In this document: positions 1 through 10,700 of the stretch, one piece after another
How the letters are laid out: each line of letters starts with the position of its first letter
Numbering within the stretch: the first letter of the stretch is position 1
Assembly (NCBI GenBank): GCA_029948255.1
Contig: JALIZF010001792.1
Span: 248,001-312,000 of the forward strand
Direction of reading: 5' to 3'
DNA length: 64,000 nucleotides
Source: Telmatactis stephensoni
Lineage: Eukaryota; Cnidaria; Anthozoa; Actiniaria; Isophelliidae
Notes under the pieces: generated by a model
The model's database searches: none
What the model was told of the DNA's origin: nothing
What the model saw: only the letters and a program-made list of their open reading frames with translations
Translations under genes and position numbers: made by a program

Positions 1-106
1 AAGCTAAGTACCCTTTTGTTTTTTTTAGCTAACGTTTTACCGACTTTATAATTTAGCTGTAGGTCCATGCATGAGTCATTCAAGTTCTGTTGCATCCGTT
101 CTGAAG

Positions 107-847
107 CTAACAACTGACCAAAGATGCAAATACACCTGATATCCTTTTGGTCTCCAAGATTGATTTCATCGTTTCTTTTGGTGGGGCCAGTTTATTCGTC
201 GACCGATCATGGTTTTCAGAGAATTCACATTTCTTGTCTTCTTGTTCCGTCTGATCTCTCCCTTCTTGTTCGTGCTGCCACATCGTTTTTTGCTTGCTGC
301 GAAGTGCTGTGACTATACTAGGACTGCGTGGAGGCTTAAAGAGGTAGCTTGGTCGGGAAGAAACTGACTCGCTCAATCTCGACGCAACAAGAATATCCAT
401 GTTTGATAATGGACGATCCTCTGGGATGACACAGAGCGTACGATTATATCCAATGGATGTAAACATGTCGTTGCTTTCAAAAGTAAACAAAAAATCGCTT
501 AAATCACTGGAATCGGATGTTGATTCGTCGACCGGTGTGATCTGCTTTTCAAGATGGCAAAATGGCGAAAGCGGTCCAGAAGGGGTCATCAAAGGCGAGA
601 AACACACGGGAGATAGTAGTTGTGAGGGAGACATTGCCAATGTAGGCCGTATCAACTCTCTTCTTGTGTTATTTGACAGCCAGTCGTTAAAGAGTGACTC
701 CATTTTGAAACCGTCAATATCAGCGTCCAGTTCATCGTTAGATTCTAGGGGTATTGTTAAAGCTAAGTTGACTTGGTTTTGTTGACCGGGTTTGTTTCCA
801 CGCCGTCGAAGAAAAAGTGAACTTTCGGGACTATTCAATTCCATCAT
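107..847 (-). CDS. Uncharacterised Ser/Pro-rich protein, 246 aa, apparently single coding exon
   Basis: Open frame of 246 codons from ATG at 845-847 to TAG at 107-109. I do not recognise the family. The protein is rich in Ser, Pro, Asp and Glu. Several SP or TP dipeptides sit around residues 70-100 (MSPSQLLSP, MTPSGPLSP), typical of proline-directed kinase sites. An acidic Ser/Asp run follows (STSDSSDLSDFLF), then a basic C-terminal third. No signal peptide, membrane segment or globular domain is obvious. It looks largely disordered, as in nuclear regulators or immediate-early products; that is inference. The frame has no interruption and is preceded by a CRE-CCAAT-TATA arrangement at the right distance, which supports a real gene. 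The start was chosen as the first of two consecutive Met codons. It could also be the terminal coding exon of a longer gene. Confidence 0.6.
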   Translation of the reverse strand: MMELNSPESSLFLRRRGNKPGQQNQVNLALTIPLESNDELDADIDGFKMESLFNDWLSNNTRRELIRPTLAMSPSQLLSPVCFSPLMTPSGPLSPFCHLEKQITPVDESTSDSSDLSDFLFTFESNDMFTSIGYNRTLCVIPEDRPLSNMDILVASRLSESVSSRPSYLFKPPRSPSIVTALRSKQKTMWQHEQEGRDQTEQEDKKCEFSENHDRSTNKLAPPKETMKSILETKRISGVFASLVSC

Positions 848-1010
848 GTTGAAGGCAACGAATTTTGATTCGGTTGGAGCTACCTTGATAAATAGATTAT
901 CCCGTGCAACTGAAAGTGGCGTTCCGTGTAGCTAGCGCTTTTTCGCCTCGACCCTCGTCGCTAATTGTTTAGGTGTAGCTCTATGATATCATAGCATCAT
1001 ACCGTCAGAG

Positions 1011-1072
1011 CTTTATATTTCTTATCTAGGCCAGAGATTGGTTGACTAATGTTCCATGACGTAATAACGTCA
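1011..1072 (-). promoter_or_regulatory. Candidate promoter: paired CREs, CCAAT box and TATA-like box
   Basis: Reading the minus strand towards the ATG at 847, there is an inverted pair of CRE-type sites at 1057-1072 (TGACGTAA and TAACGTCA on the plus strand), a CCAAT box at 1037-1041, and AAATATAAAG at 1011-1020. This leaves a 5' UTR of roughly 130-140 nt. Order and spacing suit a regulated pol II promoter responsive to bZIP factors (CREB/ATF). Functional use is inferred. Confidence 0.45.
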
Positions 1073-1249
1073 CCATGGTTACACACCTTGGCTATTGCTC
1101 TTTTTGTTCTCGTCGGCGATTGGCTGTAACAATTTCTGGCGTCTAAATTAGGTATCAGAAGTCTAAATGTGATGTTTTGTTGTCTACTGATTAACTAAAA
1201 CTTTGCCATTAATCGGGCATGCACACTACAATCAACCGAAAAACAAAAC

Positions 1250-1470
1250 CGCTGCCCGCCTGACTCATTTGGCACCTGGATGAGCGCCGGTCTGAAGTTC
1301 ATGATCAGTGCGCAAGGCAAGGGGTGGATTCCCCGGCCGGACCAACACTCAAGGCCTTTAAATAATTGAGGACAAGGTCCTGCCTTTGTATTTACATCTG
1401 CAAATGGTTAGACCTTCACGTCTTCTCGGATAAGGATGTTAAACCGTAGGCTTTAGGTTTAGTTTTTCTA
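1250..1470 (+). repeat. Possible SINE-like dispersed repeat fragment
   Basis: This AT-rich neighbourhood contains an isolated GC-richer stretch that reads like a short interspersed element ('gcacctggatgagcgccggt', later 'cttctcggataaggatgtta'). I recall similar wording from invertebrate SINE cores, but I see no clear pol III A and B boxes here. A low-confidence call based on pattern memory. Confidence 0.25.
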
Positions 1471-2320
1471 AATTATACGCAAAATTTGAAAGCATCAAGC
1501 TAATGCCGTAAATAAAGATTTTATGTAGTTTTCTTCGTTGAAACCTGAATTTTAAGCCAAGAAAAATTATAGAGAACAGAATTATTAGAACCATTAAAAA
1601 CCAAAAAAAGATGTTGTCTCAGGAAGGACTCGAACTCGTTACCCAAAAAAATTACTAAGTATGCTAATTTTATGCAAAACCCAAAAAATTGGACCATGCA
1701 TCCAGACAAATCGCTGAATCATCACATGTTACGTATAGGATGGAGATTTGGAAAGTAGAACTAGGCTAAGCTAATAAGCGGCTATTTTCTGTGGGAAGGG
1801 AGCCAGGGGGTTCGTTTGAAGCTTCAAACCACCCCAAGCGACGGGCCTGGAACTAACCCTTCACAATATCGAATCTTGCCTAGTGATCGTACTAGCAAAC
1901 TGCGAAATCACGCGCTGATTGGTCGAGAAGGATGGTGATATTTTGTGGAATCGAGGGGCTTCCTTTTACGTCCGCCTTTAGATAATTATCTTTTTTTTTT
2001 CCTAGTCAAAATTTGGCTAATTCTTTCTACAGAAAAGTGTTTTACTCTTTCATTACACTTTTAGAATAAATTTAGAATATTTTCATCTCCAATCATATAA
2101 TCTTTCGAAAAATATTAAAACAAACACAAACAAAAACTAAAAGGAAAACGATCATAAACAGCTGCACCGTCGACAGACATGTTCAGCCCGGTTTTCAACT
2201 TACTTTCAAAAGTATAATGTTCTTGCCCTAAAAGATTTGCTTACACATCCAAAGAAGAAAAGGTAAACATGAGTGAATACTTCAGTCTTTCTAGAGTACT
2301 GTATAAGCCTATTTATTATA

Positions 2321-2567
2321 CACCTATTTCAAAAAAGGTTGTCACCGCTAAGAGCGATAGGCGATAGGTAATAGGTCATTCCAAGACCACAAAGCACTAT
2401 TGATTTCTTAATTAAGCCGTCCTAAATCTTTCTTTACACTCTTCCATCAAATATTTGGCTATTCATATGTAAATCAATTAGAAATCAATAGTTCTTTGCG
2501 GTCTTGGAATGACCTATTACCTATCGCCTATCGCTCTTAGCGGTGACAACCTTTTTTGAAATAGGTG
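2321..2567. mobile_element. MITE with ~88-bp terminal inverted repeats and TA flanks
   Basis: Left arm from 2321 (CACCTATTTCAAAAAAGGTT) is matched by an inverted right arm ending at 2567, about 88 bp per arm with only a couple of mismatches. The element is bounded by TA on both sides (2319-2320 and 2568-2569), as expected for Tc1/mariner-superfamily non-autonomous elements. Arm identity suggests a recent insertion. A related element with the same terminus lies at 18126-18404. Confidence 0.8.
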
Positions 2568-3656
2568 TATTTCTGATGAGCATCGAGATGAGCAGGAGAT
2601 GCAAAATCACACTTCTCAAGCTCGGCAAAACCAGTGCCCGAACAACATGCCGAAAGTCATTTCAAAGACAAGACAACAATTGCTTTTAGAAAATCTTAAC
2701 AAAATTAATAGTTCAAAACAGTATTTTCCTTAATGAAAGTTCATTTTTGAGTTATACTTTATTTTAAGCCAATTAAAATCTAGCGAAGTCCCGTGGCCTA
2801 GCGACTTCAACTCAGGCAACTCTCCGTGTCTCTTCATCGAACTTGTGGCCTAAAAACTCCGCCAAAGTGCTTAAACTAGTTTTTCAAAACATCAAAAGAT
2901 AAAAAGCTTGATATGAGAGCTATTAGAATTAGATAAATGCTCACCGTTTTTCTGTTCAACGGTGTCAGTGACCACCAGAGTCAGTGATCCAAACGAAACT
3001 TTCCCGGTTCTAGCTAGAACGTCTTGTTTTGCCGCTCATGAGACAACTCAGACAACTGCTCCTCCAGGATAATGACATTGCAGTAAAAGAAAGTTTGTTT
3101 CGACGTAATTTGATCAGAAATTTGCTCCTCACGACGAGGCCCGGTTTGCAAAGGTGGTTTTCATTCATGCTTACAGCTTCAACCTGATTCGTCAGTTAGT
3201 TTTGTTTGTTGACTATGAAATGGCTTCCCGTGCGCTCGCAGCAAAATTGTCAAAAACTAGTATTTATAATTTAACTTTTTTTCTTGTCTGCTATACGATT
3301 CAAGGAAAATTCATTGGCTCTACTCGTGAATTCAACGTGGAATTCCCTCGTCAGCCAATGAATTTATCTATAATATAGCATATTCATTCTATTTTCTGGT
3401 CAAATATTAATTATAAACCGCAATACAAGAAACGGGCAAGTTAGACAAGTTGCAACAGTAACAACTATAGCCATGTAATTTCATAAAAATTGATGGTTAA
3501 TTGGTTATTAATATTCAATTGGCCTATTTTAACCGTCAAAGAGTAGAATTAATCGCGTCAACCTGTCAAAACACCGAATTTTTTACCGTCAACCGTCAAA
3601 AAGGCAAAATTTTAACTGTCGTCAACCGTCTGTTCTGATTGCTTGAAAACCGTAAG

Positions 3657-3840
3657 TAATCCGCATAGATCACGTCATTGAGTTTTACGCGCGCTCTGTT
3701 TGGTTGAAATCTTTCGATGACTATCTATTATATAAAACAAATAGATTCCATTTTCCGTAGGTTTTTTCTCTAATAGATGTACACAAAAGACGTCAAATTA
3801 AATGTAGCGAGGACTCGTCAGTCTTCGTCGGTATGTTACA
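3657..3840. mobile_element. Partial copy of the CRE-carrying MITE family
   Basis: Shares with 6307-6835, 12890-13186, 32585-32940 and 61405-62120 the string 'tagattccattttccg', 'ctctaatagatg', 'acgtcaaa' and the 'acgcgcgctctg' terminus. This copy lacks a recognisable second arm. Confidence 0.5.
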
Positions 3841-5028
3841 CCGGCTGCAGTAGATGAGTTGCAAAACTTTGCACCATGTGACAGCGGCTTTACGTACACT
3901 GGCGTGAGAAATAATACCATGGCATGGTAGGCAAGGTGTTTTTGGTGGTGTTGAAGGGGGAAGGGAGGGAGGGCCCCTGGTGTAAGTACAGAGTCCTCCC
4001 CTTCGGTTTCGCCACGAATTAATGATATTCCAAAAAGGCACTAATAACAAAACATCCAATTTGTTTTCTAATCTGAGGGTTTAAATAGGGTTTAACAGTT
4101 AACCCGGCAGAAACCGAGTTAACTGAAACAAACCAAAAATTGTAAATGTTTTTGAAACCGACAACAATTCTAACAGCGATCAGAAGTTAACGTACGGACA
4201 ATTGGCAAAACAACAACCACCAGCAGCACACCACCAGTATTTAACTGACAATCGGGTAGGTACTTCATTAATACCCTCCAATCAGAATTGAAATAGGAAA
4301 AGAAAAAGACTTTTTGACTCATTTTTATTGTGTGAAATTTCATTGTAAAGCATCGGACTAGCTGTACACTTACAAGGATTTATATAAAGCGCCCTTATTG
4401 TCCACTTTGAATAACTAGGCACTGATCATAACTTTTGAATGCTGAATTCTATGCGCCCTTGGAGACCCAGGGGGAGGGGAAAGGGGATTCTTTTCCCTTT
4501 CCTTCCCATCCCTCCCCCGGATTCTCCCCCTCCCCCTTCCCCTTGGTCCCGAGGACGATTCTACTCCAATATATACTATATTTTCTATATGCTTTGTAAT
4601 GTGTTTGTTTGATACATTTTGCTTTTAAGACGGCTATTCTTTTCCCAAAACATTTCCTGAATTGAATTAGAAATCATATAACCAATTCCTCACTATATTT
4701 GAAAGGTTGTGATGGACCTAATAATTACGACGTTGTTAATGGTAATTTAAATGCGTTGATCATTCTTGATATTAAACTAGCTATACTGCGTTTTGACTCT
4801 TAGCGTTTTTCAACGTCTGATCAAAAGTTATCCGTGGGAGAGGGGGATAGGATGTTTTCGGACTGATGATCGTCTGGAATTCTATTTTTCACTCCTACAA
4901 GTTACCAATGAAGTTACAAAGTTGGCGTGGCTCGAGCTACTTTCATGCACGGCTAAAAGGTGCAAATAAAAACATACAAATCTTAATCTGGTTTCGATTT
5001 ATGGAATAAGAATAGTAGCATTTTGCAA

Positions 5029-5153
5029 GGGCCGGTTGTACGAAGGGTGAATAGCGCTATCGAGCGGATAAATCCTTATCCAGCGGATAAAATCTATACA
5101 AAATCTATACAGTGGATAACTCTTATCCGGTGGATAACTTTATCCAACCTTCG
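5029..5153 (+). mobile_element. MITE, 'ggttgtacgaaggg' family
   Basis: Begins 'gggccggttgtacgaagggt' and contains repeated 'atccagcggataa' / 'gtggataact' segments. The right end (ccaaccttcg) is truncated. The same element is present full length and in the opposite orientation at 28618-28753, which defines its ends and palindromic structure. Confidence 0.7.
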
Positions 5154-5470
5154 TTTAGCTACTACCCTAAATGTTTCTAAGCCACGTGATTTTGACCCCT
5201 AAAAGGTACGACGATCATCCCTGTCCAAACATATTAAGAGAGTCCCGCGATGTTGTTATACATTATTTATAGCTCTGGTGAATCTTACATCCCTATCAGT
5301 ACTTGTCAAGGATCAACATGTCAAGTATGTCATTAAAGGCCCACTTGGATGAAAATCAATGAAAATTGGAAACTGTATATTTCTATCTGAAGATGAATGT
5401 AGCTGAATAACCAGCTACCCTCTGCCCAAAAATCTGCATTTCAAACTCATTATCAATGAGAAATTTTGAT

Positions 5471-5550
5471 TTATAAAATAACTCATATAACGCGCGCTCT
5501 GATTGGCTGAAACCCGTGTTTGACTAGAGTACGTGTTAGTTATTTTATAA
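5471..5550. mobile_element. Short palindromic MITE-like repeat
   Basis: Inverted ends TTATAAAATAAC and GTTATTTTATAA enclose 'acgcgcgctctgattggctg', a string shared with the termini of the CRE-carrying MITE family. Probably a small derivative or a related family. Confidence 0.45.
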
Positions 5551-6306
5551 AAGAAATAAAAAACGGTTTACCGTGTCCGATAGCCTGATCAAAACACTTG
5601 TGATGTAGGGTCGAGTAAATGACGTCATTTACTCACAACTTAAATGCTAAAATACTTGACAATTTCTATTCGCCTCTTTTGAATGTAAAGAAAATGTTGC
5701 TTTTGGTGATTATTGGGAGTCGTACAGTTAGGTTTTACTAAGTTTCAAGACATTTCCAATTTTGGTTTATTTTCATCCAAATACCCCTTTAATATAATTT
5801 GTCATTAATCTTAATATAATTAATGCCAATAATCTCGGCATTATTACTTGTGTTCAGTGTAAGTCCCTGAGGATGATTCTAATATAGACTTTATAAAATT
5901 CCTCCACAGAATATAGGCGGCTTTTGGGTTATGAAGAGAAATTTGCCCCTTGTGTAAAAGCATCAATCAATCAGCACCGAATAATGTCTTGGCAACGTGG
6001 CTGAGCTATATTCTACGTCGGCGAACCCATTGTCCTTCATTGCACGTCCCCATATGCTTCAGGAATTATTTGGGGGTTCTTTAAGGCATATGAACTAGAC
6101 TAAATATACAGAAACATCACTGTTGAAGAAATCTCAAAATAGCTTCGAAAAAAGCGGAAATGAGAAGGGATTTTGGCTATTAAATGACGACGTCAAAATG
6201 AGTAGCTAATTCAAATCTTGTATAAAAGTTATGTGTAGAGATAACGCGCGATCTTACAATTAGTTTTATTAGTACTGTTATAGTCTATAGTTTATATGAT
6301 AATAGA

Positions 6307-6835
6307 TATATTACGCGCGCTCTAATTGGTCGAGAACCATGTATGAATACAGTACAGATGACGTCATTAAATTTTACGCGCGGTCTAATAGGCAATGTGC
6401 GCCAAAGCTTGCAAAGCACTCTGGGAGTTGTAGTCCAGACAAAATCTAACAACCAACAACGATTTCAAAGGACTTATTTTCATTTTGTAACATTTTTAAT
6501 TTCTTACACTAAAATACTTGTAGGTTTTGCAAAAGAAAACAAAAATATTTTGGGGTTTATTTCAGCCAGCATAAAACAGTTCGAGGACTCAGTTTCCCAA
6601 CATGCTTTGTTCTTAACAATCACGCTCGTGCATATTGCCTATTGGCCGAAATGTTTAGAAGAATATATTAAACAAATAGATTCCATTTTCCTTGGGTCTA
6701 TACTCTAATAGATGTACAAAAGACGTCAAAACGTGGTAAGAACAACAGTCACGGTAACTTGACTCGTCTAGCTCGCGGCGTATTTTTTGTTCTCGCCACA
6801 TTTTAACGTCATCTGTGCATCTATAGAATGTATTT
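6307..6835. mobile_element. CRE-carrying MITE family, large copy
   Basis: Opens with 'tattacgcgcgctctaattg' and 'gatgacgtcatt', then 'tagattccattttcc', 'ctctaatagatg', 'gacgtcaaaacgtgg', and later the inverted counterpart 'ccacattttaacgtcatctg'. Same order as at 12890, 32585 and 61405. The middle (about 6390-6660) is an unrelated AT-rich segment with a 121-codon open frame that I do not consider a gene. Confidence 0.6.
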
Positions 6836-7204
6836 GTAAATAGACACTAGCTAGATTTATTCCATTTGATATGTGACGTCACATACGGTATATATAATGA
6901 ATCGATATTGATGACATCAAAATGGTTGCCAATATGACGTCACAGTGTATGGTATTGCACTCTTTCATTAAGATGTCGCAACTTGTTTATGAGAGAGACA
7001 ATCTAGCTTAGAACAATAGAAATCCCAACAACATTTTCTCTGCTAAGAAATGTTTCATCTCAAGTAGTCTGGTTTCCAAATATAAGATGTCTAACTGATG
7101 TGTAAAACATAATATTTACTTGGATTTGGTGGCCATCACTCTTTGCTACGGTCCACAAACCAATTTTATACGATTTTCATTGTGTGTTGCTGTTTTGTCC
7201 TCTC

Positions 7205-7392
7205 CAAGGGCGGATTTAGGGAAGGGGTGCAGGGGGTGCGCACCCCCTCCAGCTGAGACAACTTTGAGTCCTTTTTTTTCAATATTTTCCAAAATATCCA
7301 CCGTCGTCAGTTCCCAAGTTATATGATGGTACGTGCACCCCCTTCTAAAGACGATACACCCCCTCCTGAAGATAATCCTGGATCCGCCCCTG
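7205..7392. mobile_element. hAT-like MITE, CAGGGGCGGATCCAGG termini
   Basis: Left end CAAGGGCGGATTTAGGGA and right end CTGGATCCGCCCCTG are inverted repeats, with GC-rich 'gggggtgcgcaccccc' inside. The same ends bound an element at 60989-61159. CAGGG termini and 8-bp target duplications are typical of the hAT superfamily; here the flanks are low complexity, so no clear duplication can be read. Confidence 0.6.
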
Positions 7393-7587
7393 CTCTCTCA
7401 CGACCATGATCCTTAGCGTTTAAACAATAGGCTGCTTTGATGTGATGTCATAACATGGCGATTGTTGACGTCACAATCAATAATCAGTGACGTAACTTCT
7501 GGCCATTGCATTCATTGACGTCGCGTTCGCGTGTTATGAACCGGAAAAATAGACTTTCTAAGTGATGTTTCTGTATAGTCTTACGTT

Positions 7588-7764
7588 CTAGGTATTGGTA
7601 GGTCGTTGGTGCTTCATTGATAAAGGCAAGTTCTCTACCAACAGTCTCATTTGTGGTTTAGGCTCATTTTCACGTCCAAGTTCTCTCCACATACACAAAC
7701 TTAAAATTCCATACCAGGCTCGCTGTAATCTTAGAAAAAATGCTTTACAGAAAGACTTTGGTGC
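7588..7764 (-). CDS. Terminal coding exon of the glutamate receptor (cytoplasmic tail)
   Basis: Too short and AT-rich to stand out alone. It follows a good acceptor (TTTTTTCCAG) in the phase required by the preceding exon (donor AGG|GTAAGT at 8266-8267), stays open for 58 codons and ends at TAG 7588-7590. The tail is basic with no recognised motif. If this exon is not used, read-through past 8268 would add 17 residues and stop at 8214-8216. Confidence 0.65.
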   Translation of the reverse strand, partial: APKSFCKAFFLRLQRAWYGILSLCMWRELGRENEPKPQMRLLVENLPLSMKHQRPTNT

Positions 7765-10700
7765 CTGGAAAAAATATTTGAGTTACAACCATTGTTTGTA
7801 TGAAAGGATAGGGAGACGCTCGCAGTAAACTTCAATTTTTAATAACAAAATACAACGCGCATGCCGCTGTACTGTGTTAAAATACGACTGGAAACAGAGA
7901 GCAATAGAGAGTCAATCTATGAACACAAGAGGTACGTAGAGATGTCAGTGTTACAACTGCTGTTACACGATTACACATACGCTATTACGTTCGTGCATGC
8001 GCGACGTCCTCGAGCAGATTTTTAACGGACCGCGCCGTGCCGCGACTGAGTCAATGCCGTGATTTCTATAAAACATTTGAATTTTTTGTCGTAACCATGC
8101 AGTGCCTTGACCATGCCGTTTTCACAGTCATATGAAATCTGCTCGCGTCGCTTCGTCCAAGACGACGAAGTCAGAGTTCTTTCTGTAATCATTCATTACT
8201 ATAAGTTCCTTTGTCATCTTCTTTGTCGCGCCATGTTTGTATTATAGGTCATAAATAACTTACTTACCCTCCTGTCTTTAGATATTGTATCACGGTACGA
8301 AGCCATGATCCATTCCGCAAACAAAATAACAATACCACAACTAACCCCGCCAAGTAGTGTCACAAACACACCAGCTAAATCAAAGAAGCCCAGCTGTGCC
8401 CCTCCTTCGCTGGCAGCTGCATCGGCAGCTTCTGTCTCGGCACCGCAAACACTTCGAGATCGAAACCACTTTTCTGTCATTCGCTCGAGGAAGCCATCTT
8501 GTTGAAGTTCCAACATGGCGACACTAAAGTTGTGAGTGTAATGTGATTTCAGTGGAAGTGCGAAACCATAGTTTATGCTGCCGAACGGTCTGGGATGTAA
8601 AGAAATTCAAAGATTAAAAGTCGAGCATTATTGGAACTTACTTCTATACTAGATATGAATTCTGTCAGACAGACAGACGAAGGTGCGCACTTGATCATGA
8701 CAATGTATCTGTCTGACTGACTGACTGACTGACTAACTGACTGACTGACTGACTGACTGACTGACTGATTGACTGACTGACTGACTGACAGACGGACGGA
8801 CGGACGGACCGACGGACGGACGGACGGACGGACGGACGGACCGACCGACCGACCGACCGACTGAGTGATTGACTGACTGATTGACTGACTGATTGACTGA
8901 CTGACTGAATGAATGAATGACGGACTGAATGGATTAATAAAAATGACTTATGGTTGACTATGGGTGATCGACATACCTTCCAATTATATTCAGTGTGTTA
9001 CAAGGCTCACTCTGTACAGCATAATCCAGTACAGCAGAATCCCATATAAAAGCATAGTTCTCTGTATTCCTCACTTTCTCAATAGCATAGCTAGCGTTAC
9101 TCTCGAGTGTCCCATGTGACTCAATGTAACGCCACAACCTCTCGTAAACTGGTAACGACGCGGATCTTAACATGTCTGCTAGCTGTCCTGGAGCAGTGCC
9201 ATAACTTATTCTATTCTGATTGGCTAGATCATCGATGCTTTTGATTGGATGCTCGTATTTATTTACAGTAAGGAAAGCTGCTAAATTGGCCGTATATGTA
9301 GCACCAAATATGGAAATAGCAAACCACCTATAGAGAACAAAGAAATTGCGTTCACTAAAAAGTCCGCTGAGTGAACGTTTGTTTAAGCATTCACTCGGCG
9401 GACGTTCGAGTCTCCTCGACTGAGCATGCGCTGTAGTGACCTGTCTGCCTTTCGCGACGTACAAATAAACCCTGCTGCGTTTGCCGAGTATTCATTGACA
9501 TGTTGTGGACTTTGACCATGGTATGACATTCACCGATGAAAACATATACTGCATGGCTGATAGAGTAGTTTTCGTATGACTGTGAAAACGTCTGGTGTGC
9601 TGTCCCAGGCATGTCTCAGCCTTTGATTGGATAAGACATTAATCAAAACTGAGACTCGACACGAGTATAGATTTCGCATGACTGTGAAACACCGCACGGT
9701 TACGACACGATTACGGCAGGATTAATTTCGAATGTTTTATAGACAACACGGCACTGACACGGTCACGGTACAGCGTGCGGTCCGTTTCACACTCAGATGA
9801 AACCTGCTCTATGCAACACTGTAGGGCACGGACTTTTTTCAGAACCATACAAAAAACAGGTTCTATAACAGGTGATCAAGGATCGTATTTTCCAGTAATT
9901 TGAAGGCACAAAATGAGATGTATAAGGATTTAAAAAAGCAAAACACCTACCACGCCAAAGTCGTTGCTCTCCCTGAATGAGAAATTGGGTGCGTTCCATC
10001 CGGACCCTGCTCCAAATAGGAGGCAGCCGCTGACCAAAGTGAATTGAAGAAGCAAAGTGTATTCCTTGCTAAATATTCTTCTTCTTTGGGTTTTTGAGAT
10101 TGAACTACACGACCATAGTAGCCATACGGACTTAATCGATCATATATCCATACAACCTGGTCAATTCAGCATCAACAGTATCAATAATGAATAGCATTTC
10201 CAGGACCGTACATAACCCAAATCCTTGGGGATGGGTCGATCTGTTATATTTCCTTTTGGAAATATTTCGGTATATAGAGCAGGTAATATGTTTCCTGCCC
10301 CCTCTGTCTTTGTCAGCTATGTGCAACACAGATTGTCACTCGGAAAGATCCGGAAAAGATATTGATAATGAGCCCGATACGAGATTTGAACTTACGACCT
10401 GCTCGCCACAGGAACCCCAAAAGTTCAGTGGTTAGAGTGCCTGACTGGTACTCAGAAGGTCACGGGTTCAAACTTCGTCTTTAATTTAATTGGATTCGGA
10501 TTTTTTTTTGAGAACAAATTTCACACTGGTTGACACATAAGCTTATTACTAGCATCAATATTATTGTTATCATCATCGTCGTGTCATCATCATAATCATC
10601 ATCAACGACAACAACAGCGTTATCATCGTTCCTCTTATTATCTAATATCGTAGTCACAAAAATATCAACAACAGTTCAATATCAATAAGCTTTTTATATC

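Larger units (their letters stand above)
848..7587. other. Gene-poor, repeat-dominated intergenic region
   Basis: Apart from the promoter above, I see no convincing coding exon on either strand. The stretch holds a possible SINE fragment (1250-1470), foldback elements (2321-2567, 5029-5153, 5471-5550), two pieces of a CRE-containing MITE family (3657-3840, 6307-6835), a hAT-like MITE (7205-7392), pyrimidine/purine-rich runs near 4465-4550, and several isolated TGACGTCA palindromes (about 5622, 6359, 6874, 6933, 7465). Short open frames here are unsupported. Confidence 0.6.

Noticed and set aside
1605..1660. tRNA-like B box (ggactcgaactc) on the minus strand
   Set aside because: No matching A box or stem structure at tRNA spacing; at most a decayed relic.
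7595..7828. 77-codon plus-strand frame
   Set aside because: Antisense to the last exon of the glutamate receptor, which has splice-site and phase support.
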